12,472 nucleotides of DNA from Planctomycetaceae bacterium (GTDB taxonomy: Bacteria; Planctomycetota; Planctomycetia; Pirellulales; Pirellulaceae). This document shows, piece after piece, positions 6,380-12,472 of this stretch. Numbering within the stretch: position 1 is the first letter of the stretch; each line of letters begins with the position of its first letter. Below the pieces are notes generated by a model, which saw only the letters and a program-made list of their open reading frames with translations, made no database searches and was not told the origin of the DNA. The stretch is taken from positions 1 through 12,472 of the forward strand of contig PKCQ01000239.1 in the NCBI GenBank assembly GCA_002862265.1, given 5' to 3'. The translations under genes and the position numbers were made by a program.

Positions 6380-7984
6380 CTAGTCCGTGGCCGTGAGCCG
6401 AAGGGCAGAGTCTTTGAGAGCACGGAGGTCGAGTTTGCCACTGCCGAGAACAGGGATCTCATCGACTTGGAAGAAGCTAGATTCGCCCGGCAAGTAGATG
6501 TTCGGGAGTCCCGCCTGCGTCATCTTTTGCCGGAGTTCGTTAGAAGAGAAATCAATGTCGGTGTGAAGCACGATCAGCCGCTCTCCACGCTTCTCGTCGG
6601 GCACGGCGGTGACAGCGATGCGAAGCAAACCTTCGTCGTCGATGCCGACGATCTCTTCGAGGCATTCTTCGATCTGGATGTGGGGCACCATCTCACCGCC
6701 AATCTTCGAAAAGCGGTTGAGCCGTCCGGTGATTTCGATGAAACCGTCTTCGTCAATGCGCGCGACGTCACCAGTACGATACCACTCGTCATGCATGACT
6801 TTGGCGGTCAGCTCTTCTTGGTTCAGATAGCCTTGCATGACGTTTGGACCGCTAATCTCTAGCAATCCTTGCTCGCCAACGCCAAGTGTTTCATCCGACT
6901 CGGGTGACACAACTCGAGCGTGGACTTGGTGGACTGGTCGTCCAACTGTTCCTTCCCGTAGACCCCGCGAGTCAGCGCTTTCACGTGAAGGCGGCACATT
7001 TACGGATACTAGCGGACTGAGCTCGGTGGCACCGTAGCCTTCCACGGGCCGGACACCGAACTTGTTCTCAAATTCTTCGGCCAAAGCGATAGGCATCTTC
7101 TCCGCGCCGACAACTACAACATCTAAGTTCGAAAATTGCTCTTTGTCTACGCGGCGAATGTAGCTCCGTAGAAACGTTGGTGTCGCAAGGAGGACCGTAG
7201 CTCCATGTTCTTTGGCTAACTTGCCGATGGGCCGTGCCTCAAGTGGGTTGAAGTGATAGACGCCAGCGCAGGGCAGGGTCACCGCCGACCATAGAGTGAC
7301 TGTGTAGCCGAAGGAATGGAAGAAAGGGAGTATCCCGAGAACAACGTCGTCTTCGTTCAGATGAATGCAGTGATCAATTGCGTCGACATTGGAAGCCACA
7401 TTTCCATCACTTAGCACCACGCCTTTGGGTACGCCCGTCGAACCCGAAGTGAAAATGATCGTCAGTGGGTCTTGTGAGGTCTGGTGACTCAGCCCGAGCT
7501 TCTTGTGCAGGCTGTCGGCGGAAAAGAACTTGCCGCGGATAGCAGCGGAGAGTTTGTCGCCAATGGTGATCTGCTCTTTGACATCCTCTAGGAACACCAT
7601 GGGGGCACCTGGATCGAGGCCGACTTTGTCGATGAACTTGCGGCTTGTAAGAACGTGCTTCAGACCGGCTGCTTGACTACACTGCTTGAGAACCTTCGAG
7701 TTCACCGTGTAGTTCAAGTTGACCGCAACGCGATCAGCCAGGGCAAGTGCAAAGTTGGTAGCGACGCCGGGAGCGGTCGGGGGGAGGAATACCCCGACAT
7801 TCTTTTCGTCGGGATCTAAGATTTCCCTGAGAAGGTAACGCCGCAACGCGAGGGTGCGAATCAGCAGATCGCTGCCACTGAGTTTGACACCTGTCGAATC
7901 GGCGACTTTCATCCGCTTGCCCCGTTCCTTGAGCGTGCGCAGCAGCCTCAGTGTCAGCACTGGAGAGGATGGGGACTGATTCAC
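6380..7984 (-). CDS. Acyl-CoA/acyl-ACP synthetase (Aas-like AMP-ligase)
   Basis: A 534-residue ANL-superfamily adenylating enzyme that activates a carboxylic acid, probably a fatty acid, via acyl-AMP and passes it to CoA or ACP. Core motifs are P-loop TSGSTGVPKG (179-188), FFHSFGYTVTLW (221-232), LLATPTFLRSY (265-275), VVVGAEKM (290-297), YGATELSP (317-324), YRTGD (402-406), GRLNRFSKIGGEMV (420-433) and the C-terminal catalytic lysine in GSGKLDL (K517). The FLRSY and RFSKIGGEMV segments resemble the synthetase half of the bifunctional Aas protein rather than acetyl-CoA synthetases. There is no PlsC-type acyltransferase domain here. The start is GTG at 7984 with AGGA 7 nt upstream; N-terminal homology begins almost at once, so later starts are unlikely. 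It follows the symporter gene by 38 bp and is probably co-transcribed. The exact acyl substrate and acceptor are not determined. Confidence 0.9.
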   Translation of the reverse strand: MNQSPSSPVLTLRLLRTLKERGKRMKVADSTGVKLSGSDLLIRTLALRRYLLREILDPDEKNVGVFLPPTAPGVATNFALALADRVAVNLNYTVNSKVLKQCSQAAGLKHVLTSRKFIDKVGLDPGAPMVFLEDVKEQITIGDKLSAAIRGKFFSADSLHKKLGLSHQTSQDPLTIIFTSGSTGVPKGVVLSDGNVASNVDAIDHCIHLNEDDVVLGILPFFHSFGYTVTLWSAVTLPCAGVYHFNPLEARPIGKLAKEHGATVLLATPTFLRSYIRRVDKEQFSNLDVVVVGAEKMPIALAEEFENKFGVRPVEGYGATELSPLVSVNVPPSRESADSRGLREGTVGRPVHQVHARVVSPESDETLGVGEQGLLEISGPNVMQGYLNQEELTAKVMHDEWYRTGDVARIDEDGFIEITGRLNRFSKIGGEMVPHIQIEECLEEIVGIDDEGLLRIAVTAVPDEKRGERLIVLHTDIDFSSNELRQKMTQAGLPNIYLPGESSFFQVDEIPVLGSGKLDLRALKDSALRLTATD

Positions 7985-8022
7985 GTTGTTATCCTATTCC
8001 TTGGATGCAGTGTGGAACCGAG

Positions 8023-10059
8023 TTACTTATCTGCCGACTCCGTTACCTTGAGATATTTGCCGAGTTCTTGCCGTACCTTCGGGAATAGCAGCAGCAAGCC
8101 AAGCATATTGGGGAAGACGAGAGCTAAAATCATTGCATCGGAGAAGTTGATTACCGAGTCGAGTGTAGCTCCAGCACCAATCACTACAAACACACAGAAC
8201 AGAACTTTGTAGGAAAGGTCGGCACGTGTCGATTTACCAAACATGTACTTCCAGGACTGAAGACCGTAGTAGGACCATGAGATCATGGTCGAGAAAGCGA
8301 ACAAAATGATCGCGATTGTGAGCACATAGCGGAATCCAGGAAGCACGCTATCGAAGGCAATCGACGTGAGGTCAACACCGCCAACTCGCTGCATCACCGC
8401 GTCACCAGCCTCGAGCTCGGCCCCTGCTCGCTCCATGTTCATCAGAACATTCTTATTCTCGACGTCTCCGTACTGGAATAAGCCATTTGAATTGAAGATC
8501 ACTATGACAAGCGCCGTCATTGTGCAAATGATAACCGTATCAATAAATGGCTCCAGCAGGGCAACCACGCCTTCCGAAGCAGGGTATTTCGTTTTGACAG
8601 CGGAGTGGGCGATCGCAGCCGAACCAGCACCAGCTTCATTCGAAAAAGCGGCACGCTGGAATCCAACCATGATCACTCCCAGGACGCCACCAAATCCGGC
8701 AGCTGGCGAGAATGCACCTTGGACAATCTGAATAATGGCCGAGGGTATGAAGGTGATGTTCATCAGGATAATGATCAACGCCGCGACGACGTAAATGATC
8801 GCCATCAAAGGAACGATCTTTTCTGTGATCGTAGCGATTCGCTTGATACCACCGATAATCACGATGGCGACCAAGACTGCCATCACAAGGCCGCAGAGTG
8901 CCCCAGCGTAGCCGCTATCCCAACCAAGCAAGGTTTTGATTTGAGCAGCCGCTTGATTGGATTGATAGGCGTTCCCACCGCCAAGAGAGGCACCGACGCA
9001 AAGTGTAGCGAAGCAAATGCCAAGCAAAGAACCTAGCGGCCAGTTGCCGTGGTCTTTCACCCCGTCTCGAAGGTAGTACATCGGTCCGCCGTGAACGGTG
9101 CCTTTGCCATCCACTTCGCGGAACTTCACACCTAAGGTGCACTCCACAAACTTCGTGGACATCCCAAGCAAGCCGCAGACAATCATCCAAAATGTTGCTC
9201 CCGGCCCGCCAACTGCGATGGCGACGGCAACGCCCGAGATGTTTCCGAGGCCGACTGTTCCTGAGACGGCGGTTGCCAGAGCCTGGAAGTGAGAGACTTC
9301 TCCTTCTTCACTCTCATTGCGAGCAGTGTCTACGAGGTCACCGCCGACCACGTTTACGTCAGGTTTGACGTCTGTTGCTCCAGCCTTCTCTACATGATCG
9401 TACTTGCCACTGACAACTTTGATTGCAAATGGCAGCTTCCTCACATTGATGAATCCGAACACAACAGTGAAGAAGATTGCACCGAAAACCAGCAAAAGAA
9501 GCACGATTGGGATATTGCGAGGCTCGACGAATTTGGCGGTTTGCTCATCTGATAGCGACGCCATAATCTTGGCGTTGAACTCTTCAAGGATACCCGACTT
9601 TTGGAATCCATCTTCTTCGGCCGCGATGGCGGCATCACGCTCTGATATCAAGTCTTTGATAGTCTGAATCTGTTCATCGCTGAGACCGATTTTCACCGCC
9701 TCTTCCTCAGCAACAAGCTTTTCAATCGCTGGTCGCTGTGTGCCGACAGGGATGGATGTTAGAACGAAACCTCCCCAAGCGTCGGCGACCGGCTTAAACT
9801 GCCGATCAATCCAAATGTCGATGCCTTCCGGCGTTTCCTCAGTCGCTGGATCCTGCTTAGATTTCGACTCTACAGCGTCGTCCTGAGTTGCTTTCTCTTC
9901 TTCAGGTGTTTCATTTTCGGCCGTGTCCGCCTCGGCGGTGCCGGCGGGCTCTGTGGTCACAGCTCCTGGCGTCGAATCACCTTGCCATGCTTGAGCCGCA
10001 GGCGGAGCCAAAAGAAAGCCAACTGACAGCAACAGCAGGACGGAAAGCAGGCGATTCAT
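8023..10059 (-). CDS. AGCS sodium:alanine symporter, extended N-terminus
   Basis: A 678-residue inner-membrane transporter of the alanine/glycine:cation symporter (AGCS) family. Core signatures are EVSHFQALATAVSGTVGLGN (254-273), GGPGATFW (284-291), RAAFSNEAGAGSAAIAH (469-485) and EPFIDTVIICTMTALV (503-518). About ten hydrophobic segments follow residue 183. Ordinary members are about 450-550 residues. The excess is N-terminal: a signal-peptide-like stretch (1-24), an acidic low-complexity linker (25-79), a short conserved-looking segment (80-105), and a charged helical insertion (107-180) with two LSDEQ motifs before the first core membrane segment. The start is ATG at 10059 with AGGA 6 nt upstream and a possible -10 TATACT at 10085-10080. 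The acyl-ACP synthetase gene follows 38 bp later. Na+ is the expected coupling ion and alanine or glycine the likely substrate, by family only. Confidence 0.93.
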   Translation of the reverse strand: MNRLLSVLLLLSVGFLLAPPAAQAWQGDSTPGAVTTEPAGTAEADTAENETPEEEKATQDDAVESKSKQDPATEETPEGIDIWIDRQFKPVADAWGGFVLTSIPVGTQRPAIEKLVAEEEAVKIGLSDEQIQTIKDLISERDAAIAAEEDGFQKSGILEEFNAKIMASLSDEQTAKFVEPRNIPIVLLLLVFGAIFFTVVFGFINVRKLPFAIKVVSGKYDHVEKAGATDVKPDVNVVGGDLVDTARNESEEGEVSHFQALATAVSGTVGLGNISGVAVAIAVGGPGATFWMIVCGLLGMSTKFVECTLGVKFREVDGKGTVHGGPMYYLRDGVKDHGNWPLGSLLGICFATLCVGASLGGGNAYQSNQAAAQIKTLLGWDSGYAGALCGLVMAVLVAIVIIGGIKRIATITEKIVPLMAIIYVVAALIIILMNITFIPSAIIQIVQGAFSPAAGFGGVLGVIMVGFQRAAFSNEAGAGSAAIAHSAVKTKYPASEGVVALLEPFIDTVIICTMTALVIVIFNSNGLFQYGDVENKNVLMNMERAGAELEAGDAVMQRVGGVDLTSIAFDSVLPGFRYVLTIAIILFAFSTMISWSYYGLQSWKYMFGKSTRADLSYKVLFCVFVVIGAGATLDSVINFSDAMILALVFPNMLGLLLLFPKVRQELGKYLKVTESADK

Positions 10060-10347
10060 AAACAGTCCTAGAACTCGGTAGTATATTCTCGTGCGGACGC
10101 GAAGTATGGAAAACGGACGAACCGCATGGAGACGATGAGTGAATCAAGTTATCCAAGGAGAGAGTGAGACGGAAGCGGAAAGTCTCGGCAGGCCAGTGGG
10201 AAGCAAACCCACACCCCTCAGTTTGCTTTACACTAACGCATTCACGCCAGCAATCCAAGACGATAATGCTGGCTTTCAGCTAAGCTGCCGCAATTCGAAC
10301 CCAGAGCAGATTACTCCCCATCACTGATAGTTCCGAGACGATCCGAT
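10060..10347. promoter_or_regulatory. Divergent promoter region, symporter / isomerase-like gene
   Basis: A 288-bp spacer between two divergent genes, so it should hold both promoters. Towards the symporter, TATACT on the minus strand (10085-10080) is 5 of 6 to the -10 consensus, 20 nt from the ATG, with no good -35. Towards the TIM-barrel gene, GATAAT (10262-10267) is 5 of 6 to a -10; TTTACA (10227-10232) and TTCACG (10241-10246) are possible -35s with poor spacing. The individual elements are guesses; the assignment of the region rests on gene layout. A 62-codon plus-strand frame here has no gene-like features. Confidence 0.4.
10201..10228. promoter_or_regulatory. 8-bp inverted repeat, possible operator
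   Basis: AAGCAAAC (10201-10208) and GTTTGCTT (10221-10228) are perfect inverted repeats with centres 20 bp apart, about two helical turns. The pair overlaps a possible -35 for the TIM-barrel gene. An overlapping GTGGG/CCCAC stem (10196-10200 and 10208-10212) excludes the longer one in RNA. A dimeric repressor site is plausible; no regulator can be named. Confidence 0.3.
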
Positions 10348-11331
10348 ATGAATAGCCCTAGCTCTAATCTTTTATCGCCTAATGCTGGACCCGACCGTCG
10401 CCACATCCTAAAGAACTCTTTAGCTGGAGCTGCCGCTCTGGGTGCTTGGTCGATGGCAGAGGAGCTGATGGCTCAGCCAGCGGTGCAGTTCAAGCCAGAA
10501 TTTCGTTACTGCTTAAACACCAGCACGATCAATGGCCGGAATGTGATGATTCGTGAGCAAATCAAAATTGCCTCGAAGGCAGGCTACGACTCTGTCGAGA
10601 TCTGGCTGCGTGACGTTGGTCGTATGGTTGAAGCAGGCGGCAAGCTCAAGGACTTGGCGAGTGAGATTGCCGATTTGGGGCTGAAAGTCGATAGTGCTAT
10701 CGCGTTCTCGAATTGGATTGTGGATGACGAACAGAAACGGAAGGTAGGTTTGGAGCAAGCCAAACGCGACATGGCGATTGTGGCTGAGCTTGGAGGCACT
10801 CATATCGCCGCGCCGCCGGCCGGGGCCACGCGGGAGCCAGGATTGGACCTGGACGCTGCGGCGGATCGGTATCGCGATCTATTAGAAGTGGGCAAAGCTG
10901 TCGGGGTAGTGCCGCAGGTTGAACTCTGGGGTTTTTCCAAAAACCTGTCGCGTCTCGAAGAGGTGCTGCATGTCGCAGCGGGCGCGGATCATCCAGATGC
11001 CTGTGTTCTGTTGGATGTATATCATCTCTACAAAGGCGGCTGCGAGTTCAACAACATGGAGCTAGTGCCAGGCCGCAAGATGCATTGCCTGCACATAAAC
11101 GACTATCCCGCTGATCCGCCACGTGCGCAGATTGCCGACAAGGATCGGGTCTACCCTGGGGATGGCGTTGCACCTCTAAATCGTATTCTTCGCGCCTTGG
11201 CCGCAGGTGGCTTTAGCGGAACGCTGAGCCTTGAGTTGTTCAATCCCGAATACCACAAGCAGCCTGCACAGGAAGTTGCTGCAACTGGAATTCAAAAAAT
11301 GAAGCGAGCCGTTGCAGTGGCGTTTGCTTAG
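10348..11331 (+). CDS. Tat-exported TIM-barrel sugar isomerase-like protein
   Basis: A 327-residue protein of the AP-endonuclease-2/xylose-isomerase-like TIM barrel family (hydroxypyruvate isomerase, tagatose epimerase and IolE/IolI relatives). The N-terminus has a twin-arginine signal (DRRHILKNSLAGAAALGAW, 16-34), which predicts export of a folded protein; such signals are common on planctomycete members. The barrel runs from about residue 52. The four expected metal ligands are E192 (VELWGF), D223 (LLDVYH), H249 (CLHIND) and E296 (SLELFN); the pattern CLHINDYP...GDG is typical of hydroxypyruvate-isomerase-like proteins. The start is ATG at 10348, with only a weak GAG upstream. The gene stands alone on the plus strand. 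It could be an isomerase or epimerase of an unknown sugar, or act on oxo-sugars. The fold assignment is firm, the reaction is not. Confidence 0.88.
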   Translation: MNSPSSNLLSPNAGPDRRHILKNSLAGAAALGAWSMAEELMAQPAVQFKPEFRYCLNTSTINGRNVMIREQIKIASKAGYDSVEIWLRDVGRMVEAGGKLKDLASEIADLGLKVDSAIAFSNWIVDDEQKRKVGLEQAKRDMAIVAELGGTHIAAPPAGATREPGLDLDAAADRYRDLLEVGKAVGVVPQVELWGFSKNLSRLEEVLHVAAGADHPDACVLLDVYHLYKGGCEFNNMELVPGRKMHCLHINDYPADPPRAQIADKDRVYPGDGVAPLNRILRALAAGGFSGTLSLELFNPEYHKQPAQEVAATGIQKMKRAVAVAFA

Positions 11332-11341
11332 ACGGCTAACT

Positions 11342-11375
11342 GCGAATGGGATCGCTGTACCCCGGCGGGATTCGC
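11342..11375 (+). other. Inverted repeat after the TIM-barrel gene
   Basis: GCGAAT (11342-11347) and ATTCGC (11370-11375) can pair, with a possible inner GGG/CCC helix, starting 10 nt past the stop codon. There is no T-run after it, so it is not a clear terminator. GGGATTCGC at its right edge is shared with the REP-like repeats, which may be chance. Confidence 0.25.
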
Positions 11376-11417
11376 TACGTAAATCGGGGGCAACAGGTTG
11401 GTGCAGCGGCTTGCCGC

Positions 11418-11449
11418 AAAAAAGAGCATGCCGCTCAAGAGGCGGCATG
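11418..11449 (-). terminator. Intrinsic terminator of the LuxR regulator gene
   Basis: On the minus strand, CATGCCGC (11449-11442) pairs with GCGGCATG (11434-11427), an 8-bp GC-rich stem plus a possible G-U pair with a short loop. It is followed by CTC and then six T (11423-11418). This is a good Rho-independent terminator for the regulator transcript, about 90 nt after its stop codon. The same stem lies at the end of the convergent plus-strand gene but has no T-run in that direction. Confidence 0.75.
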
Positions 11450-11496
11450 ATTGAGCTTGTCTGCTGGCGCTAAAAGTCCAACGCTTAAGATGTTGA

Positions 11497-11530
11497 AGGC
11501 CTCGTCATAGGATTTGAGAGTCCGAGGCCT
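11497..11530. other. Perfect stem-loop just after the LuxR stop
   Basis: AGGCCTCG (11497-11504) and CGAGGCCT (11523-11530) form a perfect 8-bp stem with an 18-nt loop. On the minus strand it begins 9 nt after the regulator's stop codon, ahead of the true terminator. No T-run follows directly. It may stabilise the mRNA 3' end or be a protein-binding site. Confidence 0.45.
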
Positions 11531-11539
11531 CTTGTATTC

Positions 11540-12247
11540 TTACGCGTTGAATTCATAGTCACAGCCGAGGGATGAAAGTGTGGTGCGGAAGAGCATATTC
11601 GATAGCTCTACCATCGAGCCAGCTCCCATCTTTCTAAGGGCCTTTTTCCGGTGCTTATCGATGGTTTGATAAGTTACGTCGAGATGCTTGGCGATGACTT
11701 TGGTTACCGTACCTTGAAGGCAGTTTTCGATCACTTCCTTCTCGCGTTCGGTCAGGCTCGCGATCCGCCTGCGGACTTCCATGGGCGATGGGTTTCCGTT
11801 GCGATCGCGTTCAAGAGCACGTTCAACTACATCTTCCAGGCGTTCACCATCAAACGACTTTGAGCAAAACTCACTAGCCCCGCAACGCATCGCATTTCGC
11901 ACGTTGCCGCATGAAATGTCGTTCGAAATTGCGATCACGGGAATACCAATAGCCAAACGCCATAGGTGTTCAATGGCTTGCTTGGTTTCGTTGGGAGCAA
12001 TATCAATGTCGTATACAACGCAGCTCGCTGTGTTTACGCTCAATTGGATGCGTATATCACGCAGTGATGCGAGTTCCACAACTGCAAAGCTTGCATTCGT
12101 TAGTTTGTGGGAGACGGTTGAATCTCTTGAAAGTACAAAAACTTTCGACTTTGGGGCAGCAGGAAATACGTGGGGCGGATTGGGTATTACTCCAGTTTGC
12201 GTCAAATTCGAAAACGTGGAGTGCGTGACGTAGGTACCAATCGACAC
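11540..12247 (-). CDS. FixJ/NarL-type LuxR response regulator, atypical receiver
   Basis: A 235-residue transcription regulator: an N-terminal tail (1-33), a receiver-like domain (34-146) and a LuxR-type helix-turn-helix (164-220, with LTEREKEVIENCLQG, TKVIAKHLDVTYQTIDKHRKKALRKM). The receiver keeps the phosphorylatable aspartate position (D80 in VVYDIDIA), the switch S108 and lysine K130 (CSKSF). The beta1 acidic pair that binds Mg2+ in FixJ-type receivers is replaced by S40-R41 (VFVLSRDS), so ordinary phosphorylation is doubtful. The start is GTG at 12247, backed by a perfect AGGAGG 8 nt upstream, the strongest ribosome-binding site in the window. A terminator follows at 11449-11418. No sensor kinase gene is in the window. 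Palindromes around the start suggest autoregulation, which is inference. Confidence 0.9.
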   Translation of the reverse strand: MSIGTYVTHSTFSNLTQTGVIPNPPHVFPAAPKSKVFVLSRDSTVSHKLTNASFAVVELASLRDIRIQLSVNTASCVVYDIDIAPNETKQAIEHLWRLAIGIPVIAISNDISCGNVRNAMRCGASEFCSKSFDGERLEDVVERALERDRNGNPSPMEVRRRIASLTEREKEVIENCLQGTVTKVIAKHLDVTYQTIDKHRKKALRKMGAGSMVELSNMLFRTTLSSLGCDYEFNA

Positions 12248-12251
12248 GTGT
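12244..12251. promoter_or_regulatory. ACACGTGT palindrome at the LuxR start codon
   Basis: A perfect 8-bp palindrome that includes the GTG start codon of the regulator gene. An identical copy lies 45 bp upstream (12289-12296), inside a larger palindrome. It is a candidate second operator half; a single 8-mer could be chance. Confidence 0.3.
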
Positions 12252-12253
12252 TT

Positions 12254-12259
12254 CTCCTC
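12254..12259 (-). promoter_or_regulatory. Consensus Shine-Dalgarno of the LuxR gene
   Basis: AGGAGG on the minus strand (12261-12256 within TAGGAGGAG, 12262-12254) lies about 8 nt before the GTG at 12247. It decides the start of this gene, since most other genes here have weak sites or none, and it suggests efficient translation of the regulator. Confidence 0.7.
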
Positions 12260-12278
12260 CTAAAAGGGTGTTTACTAT

Positions 12279-12308
12279 GTGTTGGCATACACGTGTATGA
12301 CGCAACAC
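12279..12308. promoter_or_regulatory. 30-bp near-palindrome upstream of the LuxR gene
   Basis: The core CATACACGTGTATG (12286-12299) is a perfect 14-bp palindrome. It is flanked by a further inverted pair, GTGTTG (12279-12284) and CAACAC (12303-12308), with 1-nt and 3-nt gaps. It lies 32-61 bp upstream of the regulator's start codon, where a promoter operator would be expected. It could be a dimer binding site for the regulator itself, or a hairpin at the start of a leader RNA on either strand. Confidence 0.5.
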
Positions 12309-12310
12309 CT

Positions 12311-12463
12311 CTGGCAATTTCGTATCGGTTTGCCAGTTTCACTGCCGCAAAGAATCCTCCGGTACATTGCTCGATTAGGGATTTCCCTCGAGGTTGTGTT
12401 GCACGCGGGTGTTGTTTGCGAGGGAATGCCCTTGCGCATAGCGGGAAACCGCTTTTGTTTTTT
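12311..12463 (+). ncRNA. Candidate structured plus-strand RNA ending in terminator
   Basis: No credible protein gene lies here, yet three perfect stems follow one another on the plus strand: CTGGCAA/TTGCCAG (12311-12317 with 12330-12336), TTCCCTCG/CGAGGGAA (12383-12390 with 12419-12426), and the terminator stem AGCGG/CCGCT with a T-rich tail. A competing small hairpin, AGGG/CCCT (12377-12380 with 12385-12388), could exclude the second stem, as in an attenuator. GCAACAC (12302-12308) can also pair with GTGTTGC (12396-12402). It may be a small RNA transcribed divergently from the LuxR gene, or the regulated leader of a gene beyond the window. I recognise no known RNA family. Promoter and 5' end are unknown. 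Confidence 0.4.
12440..12463 (+). terminator. Strong plus-strand intrinsic terminator
   Basis: AGCGG (12440-12444) and CCGCT (12449-12453) form a 5-bp stem closed by a GAAA tetraloop, followed at once by TTTGTTTTTT. This is a textbook Rho-independent terminator on the plus strand. The nearest plus-strand gene upstream ends at 11331 and the LuxR gene between them points the other way, so the terminator has no obvious protein gene to serve. Confidence 0.7.
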
Positions 12464-12472
12464 CTGTAATTG

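Noticed and set aside
10139..10327. 62-codon plus-strand frame in the divergent spacer
   Set aside because: It has an AG-rich composition, no hydrophobic or conserved pattern and no clear Shine-Dalgarno; regulatory content explains the spacer better.
12170..12469. 99-codon plus-strand frame across the LuxR start region
   Set aside because: It begins inside the LuxR gene on the opposite strand and runs through the terminator hairpin and T-run at 12440-12463, which is incompatible with a gene.
1..12472. CRISPR array, defence island, toxin-antitoxin pair, prophage, tRNA or rRNA
   Set aside because: No regularly spaced repeats, no cas, restriction, integrase or transposase genes, no small paired genes and no tRNA-like cloverleaf were seen. 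All substantial genes are housekeeping, transport, hydrolase or regulator families.

Overview
The window most likely comes from a planctomycete of the Pirellulales type (Rhodopirellula/Blastopirellula-like). This is inferred from the mix of families: a Tat-exported sugar-isomerase-like TIM barrel protein, a large secreted CehA/McbA-type PHP hydrolase with Ig-like insertions, an Aas-like acyl-ACP synthetase, and an AGCS symporter with a long exported N-terminal extension. Moderate G+C by eye, frequent GTG/TTG starts and weak or absent Shine-Dalgarno sites agree with this. There is no rRNA, tRNA, CRISPR array, transposase gene or recognisable defence locus.

Layout: seven of the eight genes are on the minus strand. 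Read in their own direction, an AGCS Na+/amino-acid symporter (10059-8023) is followed after 38 bp by an acyl-CoA/acyl-ACP synthetase (7984-6380), a likely two-gene operon. A non-coding stretch of about 440 bp (5937-6379) then carries an inverted pair of REP-like stem-loops. Next come a secreted CehA/McbA-family metallohydrolase (5936-3354), glutamate-1-semialdehyde aminotransferase HemL (3300-1996), an aldo/keto reductase close to xylose reductases (1850-867) and an inositol-monophosphatase-family phosphatase (823-38). A Tat-signal TIM-barrel isomerase-like gene (10348-11331) is divergent from the symporter. It converges on a FixJ/NarL-type LuxR regulator (12247-11540), which has a perfect Shine-Dalgarno and a good intrinsic terminator.

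The genes do not form one pathway. HemL is tetrapyrrole synthesis; the reductase, phosphatase and TIM-barrel protein suggest sugar or polyol handling; the symporter/synthetase pair combines amino-acid uptake with fatty-acid activation or recycling. I see no complete new multi-gene system.

The most interesting signals are non-coding: (i) REP-like stem-loop repeats, two of them just after stop codons; (ii) a plus-strand run of hairpins ending in a textbook terminator at 12311-12463 with no gene in front of it, a candidate small RNA or attenuated leader; (iii) two identical 8-bp palindromes bracketing the ribosome-binding site of the LuxR regulator, one of them nested in a 30-bp near-palindrome. 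At protein level, the regulator's receiver domain lacks the usual acidic pair, and the symporter has an unusual extracytoplasmic insertion.
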